Positions 13,195 to 25,700 of a stretch of DNA of 64,000 bases are shown here, piece after piece. Source of the DNA: Syngnathus acus (Eukaryota > Chordata > Actinopteri > Syngnathiformes > Syngnathidae); the NCBI RefSeq assembly GCF_901709675.1, contig NC_051092.1:8266491-8330490 (forward strand). The letters run 5' to 3'. The translations under genes were made by a program, and so were the position numbers. The first letter of the stretch is position 1; every line of letters begins with the position of its first letter. Below the pieces are notes generated by a model. It ran no database searches, was not told the DNA's origin, and saw only the letters and a list, made by a program, of their open reading frames with translations.

Positions 13195-13758
13195 CTATTT
13201 CATACTTGTCTCTATCCAGACTTTGAAGTTTGCTACATGAGTGTAGACTGTATAGAGTTCAGGATCACACTCCCCTTGGTCATAGCCAAAACTTACGAGT
13301 CCCAGAAGTCTCCAAAGTCTTTTTCTTCCTTTTTGAGTAGGGCCGGCAGAGGGATTCCCCTTGTTGTCGGTAAGTGCAGGGAGGATTAGGATTCCCCCAG
13401 TGTCAGAGGGACATATGTTAGAGGGTCCATAGTTGGGCTTCTGGCTAGCACACAGCATGTTGTCGGTAACACTGACCGGCACCCCATTACGAGCGTATTG
13501 CTGCTCGCATGGAACGATGTCAGCGAGGTGAACAAGGCCAACTCTCGCTTTTTCGTCAGCACCCAAACCTGAGTCAGCAAGGGGAGACCAGCCAGTCACG
13601 AGGCCTTGTCCAAACATCTCGTCCTCGCCCTGAATGTCTGACAGGCACAGGGGTTGCACTTTCTCTCCAATCTTTGCTTTGTCCAGTAACTTGATAACAG
13701 CTATGTCTGAGTCAAGAATATGGGGGTCGTAATTTGGGTGAATAACGACGGTGGCCAC
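13195..13758 (-). CDS. pamr1: pamr1 exon 14: second half of trypsin-like domain and stop
   Basis: Residues 973-1159 then TAG, with acceptor CCCAAAG|GT. It reads [24 protein letters not shown] with Asp990, [11 protein letters not shown], and [10 protein letters not shown], where Thr1092 replaces the catalytic serine. It ends [15 protein letters not shown]. Only 74 bases of intron separate it from exon 13. Confidence 0.95.
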   Translation of the reverse strand: MATVVIHPNYDPHILDSDIAVIKLLDKAKIGEKVQPLCLSDIQGEDEMFGQGLVTGWSPLADSGLGADEKARVGLVHLADIVPCEQQYARNGVPVSVTDNMLCASQKPNYGPSNICPSDTGGILILPALTDNKGNPSAGPTQKGRKRLWRLLGLVSFGYDQGECDPELYTVYTHVANFKVWIETSMK

Positions 13759-16700
13759 CTTTGGGAGCAAGAGTAAAAAGCAATTGTTATTGAGGAGCTT
13801 AATCTCAAAGCTACAAATAATGATGATCTTACCCTCAAGTGTTGGAGCCCTTTATTTTCCCTGTGATCGTCACGATAGTGTTTCCCTACCACCACCTTGA
13901 TTTTAGCTGCATCCAGAGGATAAACCTTCCCCAGCTGTGTCACGCAATGGGCTGCAACCACAACACTCCGTTGGTTCACCAGAGCTCCACTGCACACCAG
14001 CTGCCAGTCGGAAGCCCGGACATGGTTACTAGCTCTTGCGCTGCCATCCTTTTTCACAGATCCACTGTGGCTCTTTGCCTTGGTCAACTTGGTTTCTAGA
14101 CCATTGTTGGAGCGACGGTAGATGGCCACTAGCCAAGGCCAATGAGCCTCTCCAGGCCTCTCAAAGTCAAAGGTTGGATGCTTCCCACACACTGCCAAAG
14201 AGGAGGTGACAGGATGAGAGAGGATAGAAAAAGAAGACCATGATGAAGAGGGAGGATAGCGGAAATGTGGTCATATTGAGGCGGGATCCACACATCTTTA
14301 TGTTGAACCTTCTTTCTGCTTCTTGAATACTTTTTACTAATCAAAGAACAGAGCATTGTTATTTTGAGACATGTTTACCCAAATGCAAAATATCTCCGAT
14401 TAAGACATTTTACGCATCACAATAACTCCGTGCATATCTTGGACTCAGGAAAGGAACCATGTACAAGACACAACACGCATTTTACGTATGAATCGCCATA
14501 ATCCCTTGCATATCTTGGACTCAGGAAAGGAACCATATACAAGACACAACGCGCTTTCCTTCATCTGTGAAAAATGTTAGATGTTACTTGATAGTGCAAT
14601 TGTTTGATTAATATTTATAATAGAAAAAAGTTTGGGGGACATTCGATTCACTGTATTTTGGGATGTATTTCAGCTTTGTTTTCCCATGAAAATATACAGC
14701 AGAAAATATAAAACTACAGTGACCTTCTAATTTATTTGTGCGGGATAAAACAGCAAATTTAACATCCACAATAAATTACATGTCTTACATGTTAAAACAT
14801 AAATTTAAAAACACATTCTACCAAACAGTTGAGTTGGCATCTAGCGTCTTTTTAACGAATTGTTTGTTAATGTTGATGTAGTTATACCGGAGAAATTAAA
14901 GGATCAAACAATGATTGGTTAAAATATGTCTTATAATGTATAGCATGTACTTAATAGTGTCAATGTCTTTTGTTTCAGTTGGCTTTGTATATTTATGGTC
15001 TTCTTGTATCTTTGTGTCTAAATCAGGGATGTCCAGCTCTGATCCTTAAGGGTCACTGTTCTGCCTGTTTTCCATGTCTCCACATCTGCTTCAATTGCTG
15101 AGTTCATCAGCAAGCTCTGAAGTAGCTTGATCATGACCCTGGTCATTTCAATCAGATGTGTTGCAGCAGGGGGACATGAAAAACAGGCAGGTCAGAGGCC
15201 CTTGAGGAGAGTTTGGACATCCCTAGTCTAAATGTAGAAATGTTCTGTCTAACTTAACCCTATGGTATTAAGTAATTGAGAGACGTTTAATGACAATGTT
15301 CAATATTCTACAAATACCAGCAATTATGTTTGAAGTGTTCCATGATGACCTAATAGTATTCCCATAACATTATGAACCTCTGCTGCCCTCACCTGGTGAA
15401 CAAGATACATGGCGCCCGCTCCATTTGCCTGTCTTGAGGCAAGTACGGCGAGAACTGCCACTATGGTGGTAGAACGGAGACACACAGTCAAACTCGATGT
15501 GTGTGTAAAGGTGATGGAAACCAGGAGCCAACTGTGACTGTACTGGTGGCCCTTTGGTGGGGCCGTCAGACTGAATTTGTCGACCCACTGCAGTGGAGTA
15601 CAGTTTGTGCACCGGTGTCTTTCTGAGGGCCAAAAATTAAGAGAGACACAACCAAAACGTTTTAGTGCATGTATTTTTCTTTTGATTGAAAACAATGAAA
15701 CCAATATCAAAAACACAAACCTGAATGGTGTTTGAGGGGGTAGGATTCTTTGTCTGACCAGTTCTGAAACTTTGGGCTCCCGACATGCTGCAACAAGCAT
15801 GTACATGTCGGCACATAATGAATAAATAACTTGGACTTAATCAATTAGATTTCAAACAGTGATGTTCAATACATTACAGGCTTATAGATTAATTAATCAA
15901 GAAGCTTAACAAATAGACCTTTTCTAAGATTGCTGAATTATAGAACACACCACATCAATTATAGAACACATCTTTTTTCCCCTCCAGAACATCGTCCAAT
16001 TCTTGACTTCCTCTTCAAATGTGCTAACATACGACTTAGGTTTAGGATATGAGAAATAATATTTGGACTTTTGAGTTCAAACGCAAAGTAGAAGAAAGTT
16101 CCAGATGTAGAGCCATTCATTTTACATTAACTAAAAATCTTCGGTGCCACCGTAACAAAGATTCTACATGACCACAGACATGTTGTGCCCAGTAATGATG
16201 ATAAAGCATAGTCCTTACCTCTAACACACAGGGGTTGTTTGCCACTCCATGTTCCATCTGGTTGACAGCGTCGCAGGGCGTCTCCACTCAGAGCGTAGGA
16301 GTGGTTACAGAAGAACTCCACTGTCTCAGGCTTGGCCCCTGGCATCATCACGTGATAACCATGATAGAGGCGAGGGGGAGGTGGGCAGCTCCACTCTGGA
16401 GAAGAGCACTTCAGGTTCAAGGGGAGTATGAGGGCAAAGGGGAAACTTTTTCATTGACATTGTGTCTTACCATTGAAGCTCTGGTTTATGTCCTTCTCTT
16501 TTTCCTTCTCTTTTTGATGCATATCAAGTTCCTTTGGTTTCTCAGTAGGAATCGTTTCCACTTTGTCCTCTTTATTTGTTGGGCTTTCCTTTAGTTTCTC
16601 ACTTTCTTCATCTCCTGCCCTATACGGCGTATGCTGTGTAATATTGACTCTTGAGGGAATTATTTTCCTCTCTGGTAAAGCTATTGTGTTGTTTTTCCTT

Positions 16701-19700
16701 AAGTCATTCGTATCGTCCGTGACTGTGTTGTTCTTTGCCATTTCCTGCTTGGAGATCTCCAGTGTGTTTATTTCCTCTGAGACGACCGTCCGCAGCTTAG
16801 TGTCGTTGGGTCCAACTTTTCCAGTGTCTTTTTTTCCATTCACTTGCTCCTCTTTTTTTTCCTTCTCATCTTGTCCTTTGTCTTTTCTTGCCACGCCGTC
16901 AATGATATCCAGCTCTGACATTGAGGAATTACCGACTTCTTTCTTCCCAGGTTTTACTATTTCAGGTTCTTTGTTCTCGTCTGTGTCCCGGCCATTGTCT
17001 GGGCCGACACTACCCACTTTATCTTCACCACTGCTCGTGGTTTTCTCCCGGCCATTATTTTTTTCCTCTTCACCAGTTTTCTCTGCAATAGTACCAGTGT
17101 TTTTGTCTTCTGTTGTACTCCAGCGATCGCTTTCTTTTTTCATACCCGTGTTCTCCTGGCTTTTTTCTTTATCTTTGCTAATGATATCTTCCTCACTGTG
17201 TATTTCTTCTTTATCTTTTTCTGTACCTTTTACTGTCTCTTTTTCAGTTTCCTTGTCCATTTCTGCTTCTGTGAGTGTGTTATTCACTGCAGACAAAGAA
17301 TGTGTTAAGATTCATTAGTGAATTTTAGTTGGTCACCAACTGGTATGCATATACGTATAGCGATGCATATGTATATATAGGCGGCACGGTGGAACACTGG
17401 AATCGAACCCGCACCCTCCTAACTGTGAGGCGGGCGTGCTAGCCAGTGTCCCACCGAGTTGCAAAAAAAAAAAAAGCATGATTTTAAAAAAATATAAAAT
17501 GTTTGTTTTTACCTTACCTCCAACATTTTACAGTATTGCTATATACAGTAGATAGACTAGCAGGCAGTTGTCCAACATTATGCAGCACTGTTAAGTTCAC
17601 TATTACAGTCTGTGATAATTGTGATTTTGACAAATGATGAAATTTGGCAGTGTGAGCAATACAAAACTGTTCTGAACAGATCTTGGAAGCCGGGTGAATA
17701 AACATTTTGTTTGTCACAATTAATCTTACAAAGCTTTCACTACAAAATGTATGCTTAGCAGTCATCCAGTATCTTATGAGAGGTGATAATTTATGCTTAG
17801 CAATCATCCAGTATCATATGAGAGGTGATCTTTTTCTTTTCATAAAGAAAAGGACTGCTTTTGATACCTTCTGAACCATTTTGGGGTTATCAGGCAAAAC
17901 TTTTTACAGTATGTATTGATTTGTAGAGGTCAACTTTTATTTCAGCCAGAATACTAAAAATGCATTGTGCAAAGACTAGAGAACCTAGAAATTGTGTTTA
18001 ACTAACCAGTCGAGGTTGAACCTTTGCAATTTTAATTTTGTTGCGTGATGTTGATTTTGTGTTTTATTAGGTAACACATGGTTTTTAGGTTTTGGTGAGG
18101 TTTTCATCTTTAAACAAAGTTTAAAGTAGTGTCCAGGTTACTTTGACTTTTTATGACCAAAAATAGCCTTAGGGGCATTACATTTTCAGAAATAAGGAAG
18201 TTGCATTGTTTGTTAAGTTGTCAATACTCCAGAAAATATGTGATCATTTTCCTCCTTTTATGTTTCACAAAAAAGAACTCAGAGGAGGGTCTTAGATTTG
18301 ACTCGCTCTGCAGAACAAAATGCTTGCACATGAGGAATTTCTGAAATTGTCACCCGCCTGCAGCACCTGTCACTCAGTAATCAGCATTTGACGTCATTCG
18401 TTTACAGCCACGCCCTTCCAATCAAGCTTACCACCCATACCTGTCACCCGCTCATCAGCCTTCCTACTTAAACCCAGCAATTCCATCACTTCCTTGTTTG
18501 TCTGTCCCGTGATGCCACTCGCTGTCTGACTCTGTTGCCGACCTTGTCCGTTCAATGACCTGTCTTGCCTTGCTTACCACCCGTCCTGACCGATTGCCCG
18601 TTTACAATCTAGTTCTGATTGCGCGCTTGCTCTGTTATATAATATAATAACTCAAGGATGGATGGATGGATGGATTTAGAAAAGAAAATTAAATATTCCA
18701 GTCACTTGGTCTGACCTTTGGTACAAATAGGATGAGTTCCACTCCAGGTGTTGTTCTGAAGGCAAGTTCTTTGCGAGACTCCACTGAGTTCATAGGGGTG
18801 ATAGCAAAGGTATTGGAGAGCAATTAAAACATCATTGGGACCGAAAACCAAGAAGTGGTCCCCGTGTGTTGGCTTTGGTGGCAGAGCGCATACTCGTTCC
18901 ACTGGAACTTGCAGACACAGAAAAGGTATACATTAGATGAGTGTGTTCATTGATTTTACATCATTATTTGTCCATAATGAAGAAATAAAACCAAATTACC
19001 ACACTGTGGAGCAGGTACACTCCAGGTGCCATCACTGAGGCAGATGGCAGCACGTAATCCCTGCAACTCAAACCCTGCATCACAGTGGAAAGTGATTTGT
19101 GCCCCCACGTGATGAAACACTCCCTGTGTGGATCCATGGGTGGGCACAGGCGGCCTGCGACATCCCACTACTGAGCAGAAATACAAAGTGCATGCTGAGT
19201 TCATTTCTAAACATGTTGTGCCCGTAAAGAAAATACTAGAGTGTACGGAGACTTATTTAAAAAGGTCCCCTTAAGAATTGATTAAGTGTACCTCCCTGTT
19301 ATAAAAGACTACATAAATACACCAACGTGTAGCTGCTTCTGCTGCTTATTGGCCACAGTTTACATATGAAACTAATTAACACTGTGAGACTTAACTCAAG
19401 AATGGCGACACTTTGCAAGAAGCAAACCTAACAGCTGCTTATTGGCCACAGTTTACATATGAAACTAATTAACACTGTGAGACTTAACTCAAGAATGGCG
19501 GCACTTTGCAAGCAGCAAACCTCACAGACACGTTATTGAATTGTGCAAACAATTCACAGCGCAAATTGGAGCACCTGGCTTGTAAACACAGAAATAAATA
19601 GTTGCAATAAAAACGATTTTAGCCAAAGAGTTTCATTAGCAGAGTTGTAAAAGTTTATTTAATAAAGTGCTCTATTGATTAGGGAATATTTTAATGGAAT

Positions 19701-22700
19701 ATTATCTTTACAGCTCGGGTTTATCGAGTTTTTTATTTACTCTATCCAGACTTTGTAGTTGTTCATGAGTGAAGAATTATTCTATAATTATATATATTAT
19801 ATTATATTATATTATATTATATTATATTATATTATATTATATTATATTATTCTGCATCAACAACTTATTAATTTAAATTTGATGTGCCATGATCTTTTTG
19901 TTGGACCTGGTCAATGCCATTAGCTGTCATTTTATAAACCAAAAGCAAGGATGCTTCCATATAATCTAGTATTCTCCAACAGATCCAATTTCCAATCACT
20001 GATGGAATGAAATGTTTTTGGCTAACCAGTGGTGTAGGAAAAATGTGCTAAATCTGCAGTTGACTGCTTTTTAGGGTCACGGGTGGCTTTTAGATCTGAG
20101 GTTTGTCCACCACGGTTCAAGGGTGGAAAGCTTTCATTTTAAGTATGAAAGAATAAAACAGCTACTTACAGTATGTTTTCCCTGGCAGCATGTCAGATTA
20201 GCAAATGCACGCTTCTAGCAGATCAGATTCACTATTAGTGCGATGAATTATCCTTAAGTCTTCTAAAAAAGTTCTATCTGATGACCTTGTGACAGAAATG
20301 TAATCTTTTTTTTACGGGCGATAGTAATATTACTTGAAATAAAACAGACTGGCTGGAATTCCCAATGGAATACAGAAGATGAACCATTTAGTCATTTTAT
20401 GGGAAAACTGCTTCAAGAATTGATGCAGACTTGTATTATCATTTATTTTATAGCAATAAATATGACCCTGAAAATGACACCACAACAGAACAGTTTTTAA
20501 AGGTTCTTCTGGGAGATGTGTAAAGTATAAAAACACAAGTTCCAGAGACCCATTAATGCAAGACCATGAAGGGCCGAAATGATTCTCGCCTCTCTGAGGA
20601 AACACAACTCACTTCTTCCACTGTGTTGGGGAAAAACTTAGTGCTATTAACAACACACATATCCGTATAATTTTCCTTCTTCTTGTACTTGACATATTAT
20701 TGCATATTATTTTTAAATCTTAATTCCAGGACAGCTCATCTCCACCCAGCCCAAATTACAGTAAAAGTTGCCTCCTCTTTGAAAAGGATCACTTATTCCA
20801 ATTCATACAGTCTTTTAATCGTCGACATGCTGAAGTGTCAAGAATTAATTTGTAATTAATTACTTCCATTTATAGTTGTCATGCACAACAAACAAAGCAA
20901 TGTAGAACAAGATCTGAACTAAAATATCAAAGGGAGATACTTTGCATGATACTCATGATAATTCACAGATTAGCAACTCCAACTGAGTCATTGCTGCTTA
21001 TTTTTGTATAAAAAAAAAAAGAGCCATTCTCAGACCAGAAAACACATTTGAGACATTCTTTTAGGGAGTGAAACATCAACATGTGTTATAGGCATGGGTG
21101 GGGACCTCCTTGGCAACAGCATTGGTGGACAACAGTGATTGGAAACAATGTATGAGTGGCATCTCTAGACAACATTTCATAACATTTGACCGGGGGGGTT
21201 AATACCAATACCAATTGACTAATGATGACTCATTTGACTAATGCAGGAATGAATGTCAATAGTAACAATACCCACCCAGCAACAGCTGAAAACAGATGTT
21301 TGTGGTTTTGGTTCACTTTTGTGACTTACCATTTTCACATCTCTTGCCTGTATAGCCAGCCAGACAGACACAATGATATGTGTAAGAGCTGTCGAGGATA
21401 CAAGTCCCGTCATGTAGGCAAGGAGAGGAGCTGCAAGCTGCCACGAAATAAATAGATCAGAGCATACAAGTATTTATTTCAAGGAGAAACATGAAACTGC
21501 GATCACATTGGAAAGTCTGAAGTGGAAGGAAGGTGGGTATACTCCAAGCTGCCATCATTTCAGTGTCATTTTCACTTTCCATTTCTACATATGTGTGGGC
21601 ATGTCGAGAAAGACAAAGATTTTTTTATGACGTGGCTTTACAGCTAGTACAGTGAATGCGTGTCTGATTGTGAGTAGAGTACATTAGGCCACAAAAAATA
21701 AATGCTCTGACTTAAAGCTACTGTCAACCCAACTGTGTCAGTCATTTTATTGCTGCCATGTAAATTTAGATTAACCCGACCGTGCATTCTGTATGTCTCG
21801 TTATTTACAGGGTCTTTAACACCCTGGGAGACGTTGCCGCAGACCAAAAACCTTTACGTGACTCTCTTAAAACAGGGAGACTGAGAGAGCTTCCAGATGT
21901 CATAAATCAATGAAACGTGTAGTATGGACGAGTTGTTACCAGGTGAAGCTTTAAGGGTTTGTACATTGTAAAACTGGGTGTGGGGCAATTATTTGGCAAA
22001 TATGTTTTAAGCTTTTCATGAAAGAACTGCGAACAAAGTATTTTGAAGAATATGCATTAAAGACAGAGGCTTTTGTTTGATGTCGTGGGAAAGACAAAGT
22101 CATTACACATTTCTAGTCCTACTTTGTGGAGGATGCTAAAGAGGTATTATGTCATCAATGGCTGGCAGACCTTAGCATAGTCAATACCACCTCGCTGATT
22201 CTGATAACCACTGCAGTTTTGTATGAGTATAAACATGGAGCCACCACAAAGCCATTAAGGTGAGTCGCAAAGTTCATGTCGCAAATACGATGATGTAAGA
22301 ATGTTTTATTTTTCTGGGAGAAGTGAATAGTTGTTGGGCGTTGCTTTTTCGTATGGCTTTGTCCCATTATACTGGCTCACTGTATCAAAAGAAACTTGGG
22401 TGTGCAACAGTGAGCAGTATCTCGACTCAAAAAGCTTGAGTTACATCATGTGACGGTGAATTCTTCACATTGTCAACAAAACAATGAAACTGCCCAAACG
22501 TGGAAAACTTTCAGGATCCGTCTGGGCTATACATATAATTAGTTGACAATTGTCACAGATGAGATATAATTTCATCAAACGACACATCAATCACACTCGA
22601 CAACCCGAACTATTTGCAGTGAAAAACTAGCTTGCTTATTTTGGCTCAATTCTGAACATTGAGCATGCCATTTAAAATGTGCTCCTCACAGCATTCTCCT

Positions 22701-25700
22701 TTAAATACGTCAACTATCAAGTAATTGCATGCTTGTTGCTTTAAATGCTTTAGTGGTAGGTAGATGCAAATGACAACATACCTGAACTCTCTTGGAATGT
22801 AGCAAAGAAGCCATCAAAATTCTTGTAACCATCAGACTCAAAATGAATGTGGAGACTGTTGCCAGAGCTGCGAATGGGAGCAGGTCTGTTGTTTCCACAG
22901 AACCGACCTATAACACGAGAGTTGATGCTGTCACCATCTCTGACCTCCACGAAGTCATAGCGACAAGATTGATGTACCTCCAAACTCAGCATCATAAACC
23001 TGTTGGCATGAAGACGGACATGAATAAAATAAGAAAACAAAATACCCAACACCTTAGCAACTGCTGTGATTACACTCTCCCGCTTTATGCAAGCACCTGT
23101 GCTATCTGGCAGAGCTCTACCAGCTGCCACCGCAGTTGTGACGCTTCACAGCGCTTAGAGGGAAAACAGGCAATGAATGACAATAATTGCTCTAACAGCT
23201 GCAGGAAGTGACTGGAACTGCTAATACATGCTTTGCTGACATGAAAGGTGAGTCAGACCTGTGTTCCACTGTACTTGGCACAAAGCAGTTTTGGACATCA
23301 TTTACAAGAATCTACCGTATTTTCCGCACTATAAGGCGCACCGGATTATAAGGCGCACCTTCAATGAATGGCCCATTTTAAAACTTTGTCCATATATAAG
23401 ATATATACATTTGGCCCGCGGGCCGGACTTTGGACACGCCTGCTGTAATGGCTCAATATTGGTCCATATATAAGGCGCGCCTGATTATAAGGCGCACTGT
23501 CGGCTTTTGAGAAAATTGGAGGTTTTTAGGTGCGCCTTATAGTGCGGAAAATACGGTACTTATTTTTGTTCTATTCTTGACACAACAGCCATGTGCTGCC
23601 ATCACATTTCTTTATTGTGGAAAGAATTGAAGAGCCTTGCAGTGGACTGTGGCTTTGGAAAGCTCAATAAACTTGATCACACGACGAGGATATGCATCAC
23701 TGACACTCCTTTTGTGCCTATTTAATAAAAATAATGCACAAATAATGCCTTTGTGTGACTGACTAATTATTGCTGATAAACCGCATGATGGCTCGAGCCT
23801 GGATAAACTTCTTAATTATGTCTGAACAGTGGCTGTAAAATGTCTATAAAACTTCAACCATGAAATGGTCGGCCGTTTACAAACGCAAGTAGAATTTTAG
23901 TGCCATTTTGGAGACCAAAAACAAGAGATGTGAGCATGGTTTGCTCTCCAATCACCACTAGTGCTTATAATCCATTCATCCATTTTCTATATCGCTTCTT
24001 AGGGTCAAGGGTGAGCTGGAGCCTATTGTCACTGATTTTGGGCGGGAGATGGATTTGGTCTAGTCGAAAAAAGAAAACAATTCTTATGTATATCTTCAAA
24101 AATGAAGCCACATTGTATTTCCATTAATATAGTTTAAGATAAAGTCTTCAGAGTCTTTTGAAATCCTTGCACATCTCATTTAACGCAAAATTAGAAATGT
24201 TGACGGCAGTGTTTTGAATCAATTATGAACTTTTAGCATCCAACAAACTACTGTTTTCAGTCGCAAAGCTGTGCTTAACTGTTAAAGCCGGCACAAACAC
24301 GTGATTATGGGAGGGAACAAGGTTTATGTAATGGAGAAAATGACACAACGGGAAGGGTATCACTCAGCTGGAAAGTTATTAGAGAAAAAAAAAGGCCTGT
24401 TGCATTTTCCAAAGCAATTGGCTTGCCTTTATTAATGATGCATATTGTCCAAATATCTGAGCTAAACAGACATTTGATCTACTGCCAGCGCTTAATCATT
24501 CTTACAAATGGCCAATTCGGATTCTGAGGACGGCTATAATACCAGTGTAGGAGAAGTTTGGACTTGTACAGTCATTTTATTTCTTTTGATTTTACAAAGC
24601 CAATGTGTTAATAATGAATGCACAATCAATGCAACCTTGCACAGGAAGCAGAAGTTCAGATTGCGACATTATTGCAAGAAAATAGTACCGCCTTACCTGA
24701 GTTCTATTGTAAAGGGTTGGTCCACTTGTATGGTCCACTCACACCGAGCATTGTTGGGGTAGCTTTCCACAATTATGTGACCTTGACGTTTACGTATCAC
24801 CCCACCACACTCTGTTGAATACAACAGAAAGAACTCATTGTATCAGAATGTGCTGTGCCTATAACTTTTTACAAGCTTATAATGACATGTTGGTCTATAG
24901 GCTGCACGTTCGTGTTATTTAGCTCGCAGTTCTATAAAGTGGAGTTACAAGATTCCAAAGTTTTCGAAAAAAAAGACTAAATCATACAACAAACATCAGG
25001 ACAGTTTTTACCTTTTAATGAAGAAAAAAATGGGCTATTGAGTAGGGCAACATTTTATACGAGTAAAGTTGTGGAGTCCAAATTTTAATTTAATTTTAAG
25101 AGTTTAAAATCTATCCTGAATATCTGACTGTGTAGAAGCCCTCCTGGGTGTGGTCATTCATCCAAAAAGGGCGTAGTCATCCCAGATGTACATAGATATG
25201 TTCAGAGGAAAGGAAAAAGCATTTACTTCATCCCACAGAAATGTATATGTGTACATACAGTACAGTAATGTGTTCCTTAAGTAAATGATCTCACTCACTC
25301 ATGCAGTCTCCACCAGACCATCCGGGACGACACTCGGCACAGTATTGGCCACGGATGAAAAAGTCATCTTTGGGACCCCAGGTCCCATTGTTGCACCGCT
25401 TACAGTTCTCAAAAATACTGCAACCTTGAAAAAACATAGTACGGGGTTCAAAAACTGAATATCAGACAATGAATGATATTTGCTTCATTTCATCCAACCT
25501 TGTCAAAAATATACATTGTGCCTGTCAAAACGTCAAAGTACAATGCAGTGATACGTAATAAATATACGGTGTGCCTGTGAGTATGCTCATATTACTATAT
25601 GATTACGTGCTCCAGTATTAGTGTTCAAATATTCATTCTTAAAGGGTAATATACTGAGATGCTGATGCGACTTTGACACTACTATGCTATGCTAAACTGA

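Noticed and set aside
16563-17318. 251-residue plus-strand open frame rich in Ser and Phe
   Set aside because: It is the exact complement of pamr1 exon 9. Lys/Glu/Asp codons read backwards give Phe/Ser/Leu codons, so it is a shadow of the real exon.
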